This document shows positions 24,038-31,771 of a stretch of DNA of 64,000 nucleotides, piece after piece. This DNA comes from JACPDI01 sp035463475. Lineage in GTDB: Bacteria > Acidobacteriota > Vicinamibacteria > Vicinamibacterales > 2-12-FULL-66-21. The position numbers and the translations under genes were made by a program. Each line of letters opens with the position of its first letter. The first letter of the stretch is position 1. Under the pieces are notes generated by a model. The model searched no databases. It was not told the DNA's origin and saw only the letters and a program-made list of their open reading frames with translations. The stretch covers positions 25,685-89,684 of the forward strand of contig DATHTE010000134.1 in the NCBI GenBank assembly GCA_035463475.1, given 5' to 3'.

Positions 24038-26487
24038 TAGGAGCCTACCGGCTCGAGCTCCGCGGACCTCACGTACGAGCAGTCCTCGTTATTGCAGATA
24101 ACCTGGCGGCCGTGGCGCTTGGTGATCTTCTCGACGAGGAACGGCGCGCCGCAATCAGGGCACTTCTCCGGCACGGGCCTGTTCCACAGCGTGAAGTCGC
24201 AGTCCGGGTATTTGCTGCAGCCGTAGAACGCCTTCCCGCGGCGCGACTTCCGTTCGACGAGCTCGCCGCCGTCACCCTTCGGGCACATGACGCCGGTCGT
24301 CTTGTGCTTGACGTAGCGGCACTTCGGGTAGTTGCTGCACGCGGTGAACTCGCCGTACCGCCCGTGCTTCACCACGAGGTTCGAACCGCACTCGGGGCAC
24401 TTCTCGTCCAGCACCTGGTCCGGTTTCGCCGCCGTGAGTCCCTGCTTCGTGTTCAGCAGCTTCCGCGTGGTCTTGCACTCCGGGTATCCCGTGCACGCCA
24501 GGAACTGCCCGAACCGGCCGCGCTTGACCACCATCGGCCTGCCGCAGTTCTCGCATTCCTCCGAGAGGTCGTCCGCGGTCTGCTCCGGCGCCTCCAGCTC
24601 GCGCGTGTTCTCGCACGCCGGGTAGGCGCTGCACGCGAGGAACAGCCCGAACTTGCCGGCTTTGATTACCATTGCCGACCCGCACTTGTCGCATTCGACC
24701 GGCGGCTCGGGAGGCATCCCCTCGACCTTGATGTCGGGCATGCGCTTCTTCGCGTCCGCCAGGTCCTTCTTGAACTGCTTGTAGAAGCTCTTGAGCGTGG
24801 AGGCGTACTTCTGGTTGCCCTGCTCGATCTCGTCGAGCTGCTCTTCGAGCTTGCGCGTGTACTCGACGTCGAGGATGTCGTCGAACGTCGGGCTGAGCAG
24901 CTTCTCCACGAGGATGCGCCCCAGCATCGTCGGCTTGAAGCGGCCCTCGATCTTGTTCACGTACTCACGCGCCTGCAGCACCGTGATGATCTGCGCGTAG
25001 GTGCTCGGGCGGCCGATGCCGTTCTCCTCGAGCGCCTTGACCAGGGTTGCCTCGCTGTAGCGCGGCGGCGGCTGCGTGAACTTCTGCTCCGGCCTCAGCT
25101 CGCGCAGCTCGAGCCGGTCACCCTCCGCCATCGCCGGCAGGACGCCGGACGCGAACGCGTCCTCGTCATCGCCGGCCGACACCGCGTCCGGCCCCGGCCC
25201 TTCCTTCTGCTCGTCCTTCTGCTCGGTCGCAACCTCGATGTTGTACACGGCCATCCAGCCGGCGAACTTCGGCACCGAGCCCTTCACGCGGAACGTGTAG
25301 TCTCCCGCTTCGATATCTACCGTGGTGTCGTCGAAGACGGCCGGCGGCATCTGCGAAGCGGTGAAGCGGTTCCAGATCAGACGATACAGGTAGAACTGAT
25401 CGGGCGTGAGGTGCGGCCGCACGCCCTCGGGCGTGTACAGCATCGAGGTCGGCCGAATTGCTTCGTGCGCGTCCTGCGCGTCCGCCTTCGCCCGGAAGGT
25501 GTTCGGCTGGTCCGGCACGTACTCGGGGCCGAACCGCTCGCCGACATGTGCGCGCACCTCCTCGAGCGCCTGCTGCGAGACGCGCGTCGAGTCCGTGCGC
25601 ATGTAGGTGATGAGGCCGACCGCCCCCTCTCCCGGCAGCTCGATGCCCTCGTACAGCTGCTGGGCGAGCATCATTGTCTTCTTCACAGGGAAGCGCGAGG
25701 CCTGCTGCAGCTTGCTGGTAATGAAGGGCGGCAGCGCCCCCTTCTTCCGCTCCTTTGTCGTGACCGACGAGACGACCCAGGACGCCTGTCGCAGGTCGGC
25801 GAGGATGGCGCCCGCTTCGGCCTCGTTCGCGACCTTGATCGCCGCACCGCCGCGTTTGAGCAGCCTCGCCTCGAACTCCGGGGGCGTTCCAGCAGCGAGG
25901 CGGGCGAAGACGTTCCAGTACTCTTCCGGCCTGAACGCTTCGATCTCGCGCTCGCGGTCGCAGACCAGTTTGAGCGCAACCGACTGCACGCGTCCGGCGC
26001 TCAGGCCGCGCCGCACCTTGTCCCACAGCAGCGGGCTGATCTTGTAGCCGACCAGTCGATCGAGGACGCGGCGCGCCTGCTGCGCGTCCACCATCTTCAT
26101 GTCGATGTCCGACGGGTGGTTCAGGGCCTCGAGGATCGCCTTCTTCGTGATCTCGTTGAACATCAGGCGCCGGACCTTCTTTTTCCCGGTGCCCAGCTCC
26201 TCGGCCAGGTGCCAGCCAATGGCCTCCCCTTCGCGGTCGGGGTCCGTCGCGAGGTAGATCTCGTCCGCCTTCTTCGCCTCCTGCCGCAGCTCGGTCAGGA
26301 CCTTCTTGCGGGAGGGAATCACCTCGTACACCGGCTCGAAGTCGTCGTCCACGTCTACACCCAGCCTGCTCTTGGGCAGATCGCGGACGTGGCCCATCGA
26401 GGCCATGACCTTGTAGTCGTGTCCGAGGTATTTGTTGATGGTCTTCGCCTTGGCGGGCGATTCGACCACGACCAGTGCCTTTGCCAT
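24037..26487 (-). CDS. topA: DNA topoisomerase I
   Basis: 816-residue type IA topoisomerase that relaxes negative supercoils. The Toprim domain begins at residue 4 (ALVVVESPAKAKTINKYLG) with the metal-binding DPDREGEAIGWH. The catalytic Tyr is in GLITYMRTDSTRVS. The C-terminal third holds five zinc-ribbon units (CDKC, CENC, CPEC, a CPKGDGG variant lacking the first CxxC, and CPDC with matching CxxxxC partners). The acidic stretch EQKDEQKEGPGPDAVSAGDDED is an insertion loop. It lies between dprA and trmFO with short gaps, in one operon. Length and order fit the family. Confidence 0.95.
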   Translation of the reverse strand: MAKALVVVESPAKAKTINKYLGHDYKVMASMGHVRDLPKSRLGVDVDDDFEPVYEVIPSRKKVLTELRQEAKKADEIYLATDPDREGEAIGWHLAEELGTGKKKVRRLMFNEITKKAILEALNHPSDIDMKMVDAQQARRVLDRLVGYKISPLLWDKVRRGLSAGRVQSVALKLVCDREREIEAFRPEEYWNVFARLAAGTPPEFEARLLKRGGAAIKVANEAEAGAILADLRQASWVVSSVTTKERKKGALPPFITSKLQQASRFPVKKTMMLAQQLYEGIELPGEGAVGLITYMRTDSTRVSQQALEEVRAHVGERFGPEYVPDQPNTFRAKADAQDAHEAIRPTSMLYTPEGVRPHLTPDQFYLYRLIWNRFTASQMPPAVFDDTTVDIEAGDYTFRVKGSVPKFAGWMAVYNIEVATEQKDEQKEGPGPDAVSAGDDEDAFASGVLPAMAEGDRLELRELRPEQKFTQPPPRYSEATLVKALEENGIGRPSTYAQIITVLQAREYVNKIEGRFKPTMLGRILVEKLLSPTFDDILDVEYTRKLEEQLDEIEQGNQKYASTLKSFYKQFKKDLADAKKRMPDIKVEGMPPEPPVECDKCGSAMVIKAGKFGLFLACSAYPACENTRELEAPEQTADDLSEECENCGRPMVVKRGRFGQFLACTGYPECKTTRKLLNTKQGLTAAKPDQVLDEKCPECGSNLVVKHGRYGEFTACSNYPKCRYVKHKTTGVMCPKGDGGELVERKSRRGKAFYGCSKYPDCDFTLWNRPVPEKCPDCGAPFLVEKITKRHGRQVICNNEDCSYVRSAELEPVGS

Positions 26488-26499
26488 AAAAAGGAGACC

Positions 26500-27375
26500 T
26501 TACACTCTTTTGCATGCCAGGGCGAAACGGCCCCCCGGCACACGCGTCACAACGCCCTGCAGCTCCAATTCGAGCAGCCTCGGCAGCAGCGCCGCGGCGC
26601 CGAGGCCGCTGGCGACACACAACTCGTCCAGGCCGTACGCCTCGCCCGGCTGCAGAACGCGCATCAAACCATTATGCATCAATGACTTACCATCGGCAAC
26701 CGGGACGGGCGGAATCCTGGAGAGACCCAGTTCTTCCAGAATATCGTCCACTCCCTCGACGAGCTTTGCTCCGTCCTTTAGCAGGGCGTGCGAGCCCCGG
26801 TTCCGCCCGCTGAGCGCGTTGCCCGGCACCGCCATCACGTCCCGCCCCTGCTCGAGCGCCCATCGGGCGGTAATCAGCGAACCGCTCTTTTCCCCGGCCT
26901 CCACGACAACGACCGCCCGGGATAGCCCCGAAATAATGCGGTTCCTGAGCGGAAAGTGATGCTGATGGGGCGCCGTCCCGGGAGGGAACTCCGATATCAC
27001 ACAGCCGGACTCCACGATACGGTCCATGAGCTGACGATGTTCCGCGGGATAGGCCACGTCCACACCGCATCCCAGCACGGCGACCGTCCGCCCGCCGGCG
27101 TCGAGCGCCCCCTGGTGGGCCGCTCCGTCCACGCCGCGCGCCATGCCGCTCACCACCACGACGCCGGACCGCACGAGGTCGAAGGCGAGCGCGGTCGCGA
27201 CCTCCACCGCGTACTGAGACGCCGCCCGGGAGCCGACGATGGCAACGGACGGGCAGAGGAGCGCTTCGAGGTCTCCGCGTACCCACAGTTCATCGGGCGC
27301 GTCCGGGATCGCGGCGAGTTGCGGCGGATAGCGCGGGTCGTCACGGTAGACCGCGCGAGGGTTGATGTGCGTCAT
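26500..27375 (-). CDS. dprA: DprA/Smf, DNA-processing protein
   Basis: 291 residues. DprA loads RecA on incoming single-stranded DNA during transformation. The Rossmann-like core is complete (VAIVGSRAAS, SGMARGVDGAAHQGAL, GCGVDVAYPAEH, SEFPPGTAPHQHHFPLRNRIISGLS, GSLITA, ALEQGRDVMAVPGN) and a C-terminal winged-helix-like segment follows (LGLSRIPPVP onward). The N-terminal SAM-like domain found in many homologues is missing or very short. I start it at the ATG at 27375; an in-frame ATG at 27450 would add a Pro-rich leader that looks non-coding. A comF gene lies 5 kb away, also linked to competence. Confidence 0.92.
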   Translation of the reverse strand: MTHINPRAVYRDDPRYPPQLAAIPDAPDELWVRGDLEALLCPSVAIVGSRAASQYAVEVATALAFDLVRSGVVVVSGMARGVDGAAHQGALDAGGRTVAVLGCGVDVAYPAEHRQLMDRIVESGCVISEFPPGTAPHQHHFPLRNRIISGLSRAVVVVEAGEKSGSLITARWALEQGRDVMAVPGNALSGRNRGSHALLKDGAKLVEGVDDILEELGLSRIPPVPVADGKSLMHNGLMRVLQPGEAYGLDELCVASGLGAAALLPRLLELELQGVVTRVPGGRFALACKRV

Positions 27376-27620
27376 AAGGTTCGGGGCTGTGGAGATTCCC
27401 AGCAATGGAGGTGTCGCAACCACCGTGCCCTGCGGCCCCTTACGGGGCAAGGTACGGATAACCGTCTGCCGACGTGGACGATTTCACAACGCGAGGACGG
27501 CGCTGGGCGTAAGTGCCTTACGATTCCTGCGCACTGCGCGGCCAAAAACGGAGGCGTTTTCTGCCTCTTCCGATGGTACGACCGTTGCTGCTGGGGCTGC
27601 CGAGGAGGGTGGAAAACTGC

Positions 27621-27649
27621 TTGTCCGCCCCAGACCACGCGCGTATAGT
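27621..27649 (+). promoter_or_regulatory. sigma-70 promoter for the TPR/lipoprotein genes
   Basis: TTGTCC (27621-27626), a 17-base spacer and TATAGT (27644-27649) make a good promoter. The start near 27656 leaves only about six bases before the ATG at 27662, so the message would be almost leaderless. Confidence 0.55.
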
Positions 27650-27661
27650 GAGCCACACCCG

Positions 27662-28018
27662 ATGCGGATCCTGATCGCGTTCCTGTTAGCCGCCGCCGCC
27701 GTCGCCGCCCCGTCAGTCGTGTTGGCGGACGGGGCCAAGAACGCCAAGTCGCAGGTCGACTTCGGCATCGCAGTCGCACAGAAGGGCCTGTGGAAAGAGG
27801 CGTTGTACCGGTGGCTGCGCGCCGTGGAACTCGATCCGGGGTACGCCGCCGCCTGGAACAACCTTGCGATCGCCTACGAGCACGACGGGAACTTCGAAGA
27901 GGCCCGAAAGGCGTACGAGAAAGCCCTGAGCCTCGATCCGAAGAACCTGTTCATCAAGCAGAACTACGAGCTCTTCAAAGAAATCAATGACCGCGCGAAC
28001 CGTCGCCCTGCTCGGTAG
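27662..28018 (+). CDS. secreted TPR protein
   Basis: 118 residues: signal peptide (MRILIAFLLAAAAVAAPSVV, cleavage near LADGA), then about two and a half tetratricopeptide units (DFGIAVAQKGLWKEALYRWL; AWNNLAIAYEHDGNFEEARK; LDPKNLFIKQNYEL). TPRs mediate protein-protein contacts, here presumably in the periplasm. The 3' end overlaps the following lipoprotein gene by 32 nt, so the two are likely translated from one message. No specific partner can be named. Confidence 0.8.
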   Translation: MRILIAFLLAAAAVAAPSVVLADGAKNAKSQVDFGIAVAQKGLWKEALYRWLRAVELDPGYAAAWNNLAIAYEHDGNFEEARKAYEKALSLDPKNLFIKQNYELFKEINDRANRRPAR

Positions 28019-28496
28019 TCTCGTGTCGGCGGCGGCGGTAGCCGCGTGCACGAGCTTCTACGAAATCCCGATCGAAACACCGATCCAGCCGAAGATGGAC
28101 GTGTCCGCGTTCCAGCGCGTGCTCGTCGCTGGCTTCATCGCCGGCGGCACCGACGACGTGGACGCGAACCAGGAGACGGTCCGGCTCCTGCGCAGCCAGC
28201 TCCGGAGCAAGTCGAATCTGAAGGTGATCGAGGCGGACGCGCTGCCGCTGCTCTCCGTGGTGAACGAGCAGCGCACGGCGCCCGTCGGCGCTGCCGCGAC
28301 GCGCCTCGAACCGATCGTCTTCCCGGCCGGTGACGGCCAGGAGCAGCCCGCGGCGCAGCCGCAACAGCCGCAGCCACAGGAGAAACCCGCCGAGGAGGCG
28401 GAACCGAAGATCCGGAACGAGAAAGATCTCGAGGCCTACGAGCGGATCTTCGCGGACGTCAGCTACTGGAAGAAGATCGGCGAGGAGTACCAGTAG
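27987..28496 (+). CDS. lipoprotein, 5' part of a gene broken by an in-frame TAG
   Basis: 169 residues with a lipobox (VAAC, Cys at about 21) followed by a domain with RVLVAGFIAGGTDDVD and LKVIEADALPLL, a Gln/Pro linker and the end SYWKKIGEEYQ. Immediately after comes TAG, and the same frame then continues PLIITGTILFTP into the block at 28548-28841. The sequence reads as one protein of about 284 residues with a nonsense codon, most simply CAG to TAG. Function of the intact protein is unknown; the first half resembles nucleotide-free GNA1162/LpoB-like lipoprotein folds only loosely. Confidence 0.7.
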   Translation: MTARTVALLGSLVSAAAVAACTSFYEIPIETPIQPKMDVSAFQRVLVAGFIAGGTDDVDANQETVRLLRSQLRSKSNLKVIEADALPLLSVVNEQRTAPVGAAATRLEPIVFPAGDGQEQPAAQPQQPQPQEKPAEEAEPKIRNEKDLEAYERIFADVSYWKKIGEEYQ

Positions 28497-28547
28497 CCGC
28501 TGATCATCACCGGCACGATTCTCTTCACGCCGCACACGCGCGCCGGA

Positions 28548-28841
28548 ATGGTGCAGCGGGAGCGCGAGTCGTATGACGCCTTCGGGCGCCGCCGGACTGA
28601 GCCGATCCGCACCTACATGGAGCGCAAGGGCTTCATCCTGCAGCCGAAGTTCATCTTCATCGACGGGCGCACCGGGACGGTGCTGTACTCGGAGCGCTTC
28701 CGCGAGGAGCGGCTGTACAACCCGCAGCAGAACACGCCCGCCCTCTCGTCGTACTTCGAGCTGATGGACCAAATCATGCCGAGTTTCCTCAGCACGCTGT
28801 CGGCACAGAAGATCCGCGGCACGCGGGTACTGCTCAAGTAG
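28548..28841 (+). CDS. 3' part of the broken lipoprotein gene
   Basis: 97 residues from the first ATG after the TAG, in the same frame as the upstream block. It holds ERESYDAFGRRRTEP, KGFILQPKFIFIDGRTGTVLYSE and ends KIRGTRVLLK. The 17 codons between the TAG and this ATG are open and read like normal coding sequence, so the domain probably starts upstream and was once part of the lipoprotein. Translation by restart is possible but I see no good ribosome site. If not a sequencing error, this is a pseudogene half. Confidence 0.6.
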   Translation: MVQRERESYDAFGRRRTEPIRTYMERKGFILQPKFIFIDGRTGTVLYSERFREERLYNPQQNTPALSSYFELMDQIMPSFLSTLSAQKIRGTRVLLK

Positions 28842-28857
28842 CCACCGACTCCCGCAC

Positions 28858-28877
28858 GGGCGGCCCTGCGGCCGCCC
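28858..28877 (+). terminator. hairpin terminator after the lipoprotein gene
   Basis: gggcggcc-ctgc-ggccgccc forms a perfect 8-bp GC stem followed by ATTTCCT. The T-tract is short, but position between the lipoprotein and the ribosomal operon supports termination. Confidence 0.5.
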
Positions 28878-28898
28878 ATTTCCTGTCCCCTCAGCGGT

Positions 28899-28928
28899 TT
28901 GGCGAACGGCGTCGGGCCGTGATAAACT
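28899..28928 (+). promoter_or_regulatory. candidate promoter of rplU-rpmA-obg
   Basis: TTGGCG (28899-28904), an 18-base spacer and TAAACT (28923-28928) preceded by TGA, i.e. an extended -10. It lies 34 bases before the rplU start. GGGGAGAGAAG serves as ribosome site. Confidence 0.45.
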
Positions 28929-28961
28929 TCGATGTTTCCGCCCTGAAGGGGAGAGAAGACT

Positions 28962-29276
28962 GTGTACGCGATCATCAAGAGCGGCGGCCGTCAGGTGAAG
29001 GTTGGCCCCGGCAGCGTCGTCGAGGTGGACCGGATTGACTTCCAGCCGGGCGACGAAGTCACGATCACTGAGGTGCTGCTCGTGTCACGGGACGGGGGCG
29101 AGGTGACCGCCGGTGCGCCGTTTGTCGCGAACGCGCGCGTCGTCGGCGTGGTCGAAGGGGAGTCGCGCGGTCCCAAGATCCGGATTTTCAAGAAGAAACG
29201 CCGGAAGGGCTATCGCCGCACGCGCGGGCACCGCGCCACGCTGACGCGCGTCCGCATCAAGGACATCCAGGTGTAG
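28962..29276 (+). CDS. rplU: 50S ribosomal protein L21
   Basis: 104 residues, normal family length. Start is GTG after GGGGAGAG. Family features: YAIIKSGGRQVKVGPG at the N-terminus and the basic C-terminal FKKKRRKGYRRTRGHRATLT with the conserved KKRR.xYRRxxGHRQ-type motif. It binds 23S rRNA in the large subunit. Followed after two bases by rpmA, the usual partner. Confidence 0.97.
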   Translation: MYAIIKSGGRQVKVGPGSVVEVDRIDFQPGDEVTITEVLLVSRDGGEVTAGAPFVANARVVGVVEGESRGPKIRIFKKKRRKGYRRTRGHRATLTRVRIKDIQV

Positions 29277-29278
29277 TC

Positions 29279-29548
29279 ATGGCTCATAAGAAGGGACAGG
29301 GCTCGTCGCGAAACGGGCGCGACAGCAACTCGCAACGGCTCGGCGTCAAGCGGTTCGACGGCAATGTCGTGACGGGCGGCTCCATCCTCGTGCGCCAGCG
29401 CGGCCGGCGGTTCCGCGCGGGACTGAACGTGGGGCTCGGCAAGGACGACACGCTGTTCGCGAAGATCGACGGCCGCGTCAAGTTCGAGGACCACGGCACG
29501 CGCGGGCGCTTCATCAGCGTGCATCCGGTGGAGCAGTCAGCAAAGTAG
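29279..29548 (+). CDS. rpmA: 50S ribosomal protein L27
   Basis: 89 residues. The N-terminus MAHKKGQGSSRNGRDSNSQR is typical for the unprocessed form (no extra leader to be cleaved, unlike Firmicutes). LGVKRFDGNVVTGGSILVRQ and RGRRFRAGLNVGLGKDDTLF are conserved. Its flexible N-terminus reaches the peptidyl-transferase centre. It lies two bases behind rplU and is followed by obg. Confidence 0.97.
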   Translation: MAHKKGQGSSRNGRDSNSQRLGVKRFDGNVVTGGSILVRQRGRRFRAGLNVGLGKDDTLFAKIDGRVKFEDHGTRGRFISVHPVEQSAK

Positions 29549-29561
29549 GAGAGGCTTGAAC

Positions 29562-29574
29562 GGGGTCTGACCCC
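29562..29574. repeat. short palindrome ggggtc-t-gacccc between rpmA and obg
   Basis: A perfect 6-bp inverted repeat followed by CTTTC in the 36-nt gap before obg. ggggtcagacccc-type palindromes recur in genomes that carry REP-type elements, and a different one lies inside trmFO. It may alternatively act as a small hairpin in the operon. Confidence 0.4.
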
Positions 29575-29584
29575 TTTCACTACC

Positions 29585-30670
29585 GTGTTCGTTGACGAAG
29601 TCGACATCAAGATCGCGGCCGGCCACGGCGGCCGCGGTTGTATGAGCTTTCGCCGCGAGAAGTTCGTTCCTCGCGGCGGACCCAACGGCGGCGATGGCGG
29701 GACCGGCGGGTCGGTCTACCTCGTCGCCAGCCCCCACCACAACACACTCGTCAACTACCGCTTCCATCCCGAATTCCACGCCGAGCGCGGCGGGCACGGC
29801 GAAGGCTCGAACCGCACCGGCGCCACGGGGGCCGACCTCGAGCTCCAAGTGCCGGTAGGGACCGTGGTCTACGAGCAGACGGCGGACGGGCTCGTGCGCC
29901 TGGCGGACCTCGCCGAAGTGGGCCAGCGCGTGCTCGTGGCGCGGGGCGGGCGTGGCGGCTTCGGCAACGCGCATTTCGCGACGGCGACGAATCGCGCGCC
30001 GCGCAAGGCGCAGCCGGGCGAGGAGGGAGAGGCGAAGCAGCTCCGCTTGAAGTTGAAGCTCCTGGCGGACGTTGGCCTGGTCGGGTTCCCGAACGCGGGC
30101 AAGTCCACGCTGATCTCCCGGATCTCGGCGGCACGGCCGAAGATCGCGGACTACCCGTTCACGACCCTCACGCCCAACCTGGGAGTGGTCGGCCTCAGCG
30201 ATGATCGCAGCTTCGTTGTCGCGGACGTGCCGGGGCTCATCGAGGGAGCGCACGCGGGGCACGGCCTCGGGCACCAGTTTCTGTCGCACCTCGAGCGGAC
30301 GAAGGTGCTGGTGCACGTGATCGACGTGTCGTCCGGCTCGGGGCGCGATCCGGTGCAGGACTTCGAAGTCATCCAGCGCGAGCTGGAACTGTTCCCTGGC
30401 ACCGAGGAAGAAGCGAAGGCGCGCGGCGTCCCCGCGCTCGCCGGCAAGCCGCGCCTCGCGGCCGCCAACAAGATGGACGCGCTCGACGACCCGTCGCGGC
30501 TGGAGCGGCTCGATGCGCACCTGCGAAAGCGCGGCGTTCCACTGTACAGAATTTCGGCCGTGACCGGCGAGGGGCTTCCCGCGCTCCTCGAGGGGATGTG
30601 GCGCGAGGTCGCGCGCGCGCGCGAGACGCGCGACGAGACGTCTGCCGGCGCCGCGCTGTCCAGCGACTGA
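29585..30670 (+). CDS. obg: Obg/CgtA GTPase
   Basis: 361 residues, ribosome-assembly and stress-linked GTPase. The glycine-rich OBG fold occupies 1-158 (KIAAGHGGRGCMSFRREKF, GGPNGGDGGTGGSV). The G domain has G1 GFPNAGKSTL, switch I PFTTLTPNLG, G3 DVPGLIEGA, G4 AANKMD and G5 ISAVTG. The usual Obg C-terminal extension is short. Start is GTG at 29585. The order rplU-rpmA-obg-nadD-rsfS is conserved in many bacteria. Confidence 0.96.
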   Translation: MFVDEVDIKIAAGHGGRGCMSFRREKFVPRGGPNGGDGGTGGSVYLVASPHHNTLVNYRFHPEFHAERGGHGEGSNRTGATGADLELQVPVGTVVYEQTADGLVRLADLAEVGQRVLVARGGRGGFGNAHFATATNRAPRKAQPGEEGEAKQLRLKLKLLADVGLVGFPNAGKSTLISRISAARPKIADYPFTTLTPNLGVVGLSDDRSFVVADVPGLIEGAHAGHGLGHQFLSHLERTKVLVHVIDVSSGSGRDPVQDFEVIQRELELFPGTEEEAKARGVPALAGKPRLAAANKMDALDDPSRLERLDAHLRKRGVPLYRISAVTGEGLPALLEGMWREVARARETRDETSAGAALSSD

Positions 30671-30671
30671 T

Positions 30672-31334
30672 ATGGGCAACGCCGCCCGCGCGCGCATCGG
30701 GATCCTCGGCGGGACGTTCGACCCCATTCACCGCGGACACCTCGACGTGGCGCGCGCCGCCCGCGATGCGTTGCGGCTGGAGGAAGTCTGGCTGGTGCCG
30801 TCGCACATTCCGCCGCACCGTGCCGCGCCGCCGGGGGCCTCTCCCTTTCATCGCTTCGCGATGGTCGCACTCGCGGCGGCCGAGTCGGGGGCCGAGTGGC
30901 TCCGGGCCTGCGACCTGGAACTCTCGCACGAGGGCCCGTCCTACACGACCACGACGTTGCGCCGCGTCGAGGAGTCCGGCCACGAGCGCTCGCAGATTTT
31001 TTTCCTGACGGGCGCCGATGCATTCGCGGAAATTGCCACGTGGCGCGATTATCCAGGCATCCTCGATCGCGCGCACTTCGTGATCGTGTCCCGTCCCGGT
31101 TGGCCGGTGACATCCCTGCGCGGGCGCCTGCCTGCGCTCGCCGCCAGGATGATCGAGCCCGGGCCGAACGGCGGCGTTCCGCCACAACCCTCGATCCTGC
31201 TGCTGGATGCGAAAACCGCGGACATCTCCTCAACGGAAATTCGCGAACGGCTCGCCTCCGGGCGACCGCTTGACGGCCACGTGCCGGACGCCGTCGAGCG
31301 CCACGCTGTCCGGCACGGCTTGTATCGTGCATGA
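30672..31334 (+). CDS. nadD: nicotinate-nucleotide adenylyltransferase
   Basis: 220 residues. Converts nicotinate mononucleotide and ATP into deamido-NAD. The nucleotidyltransferase motif GGTFDPIHRGHL is at 14-25, followed by VPSHIPPHR, FFLTGADAFAEIATWRDY and the C-terminal ISSTEIRERL (the ISST/SxR signature). It begins one base after obg stops and overlaps the next gene rsfS by four bases, so it is translationally coupled in the ribosomal operon. Confidence 0.95.
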   Translation: MGNAARARIGILGGTFDPIHRGHLDVARAARDALRLEEVWLVPSHIPPHRAAPPGASPFHRFAMVALAAAESGAEWLRACDLELSHEGPSYTTTTLRRVEESGHERSQIFFLTGADAFAEIATWRDYPGILDRAHFVIVSRPGWPVTSLRGRLPALAARMIEPGPNGGVPPQPSILLLDAKTADISSTEIRERLASGRPLDGHVPDAVERHAVRHGLYRA

Positions 31335-31771
31335 AGACGACTGAGCGCAAGAAGAAGGGTCTACGGATGACCGCCGCCGCGGCGAAGGCGCCCACCCGGT
31401 TTGCGAAGCGCAGGGCCCCCGCGCGGCTGCCAGCGGCGCTCACGGTCGCGATCGAGGCCGCGCGTGAAAAGAAGGCGCGCAACGTGGTCGTGCTCAATTT
31501 ACGCCGGTCGTCGGCGTTCACGGATTACTTCGTCCTGTGCACAGGGCAGAACGTCCGCCAGGTGACGGCGATCGCCGACGCCGTCCAGGAAGCGCTGCGT
31601 GTGCTGCGGCTGCGACCGACGCACGTGGAGGGATACGATCGCGCGGAGTGGGTCCTCATGGACTACTTCGACTTCATCATCCACGTGTTCACACCCGGGA
31701 CGCGCGAGTTCTACTCGCTGGACCGGTTGTGGGGCCAGGCCGAGCGCCTCGAGATCCCCGATGCCCCCTGA
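31331..31771 (+). CDS. rsfS: ribosomal silencing factor RsfS
   Basis: 146 residues. RsfS binds L14 and blocks subunit joining in starvation. The core domain has ARNVVVLNLRRSSAFTDYFV, CTGQNVRQVTAIADAV, HVEGYDRAEWVLMDYFDFIIHVF and REFYSLDRLWG, all family hallmarks. The first 35 residues are a basic Lys/Ala extension longer than usual; a downstream start at residue 13 (Met) is possible. It overlaps nadD by four bases and the following activator gene by 11. Confidence 0.95.
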   Translation: MKTTERKKKGLRMTAAAAKAPTRFAKRRAPARLPAALTVAIEAAREKKARNVVVLNLRRSSAFTDYFVLCTGQNVRQVTAIADAVQEALRVLRLRPTHVEGYDRAEWVLMDYFDFIIHVFTPGTREFYSLDRLWGQAERLEIPDAP

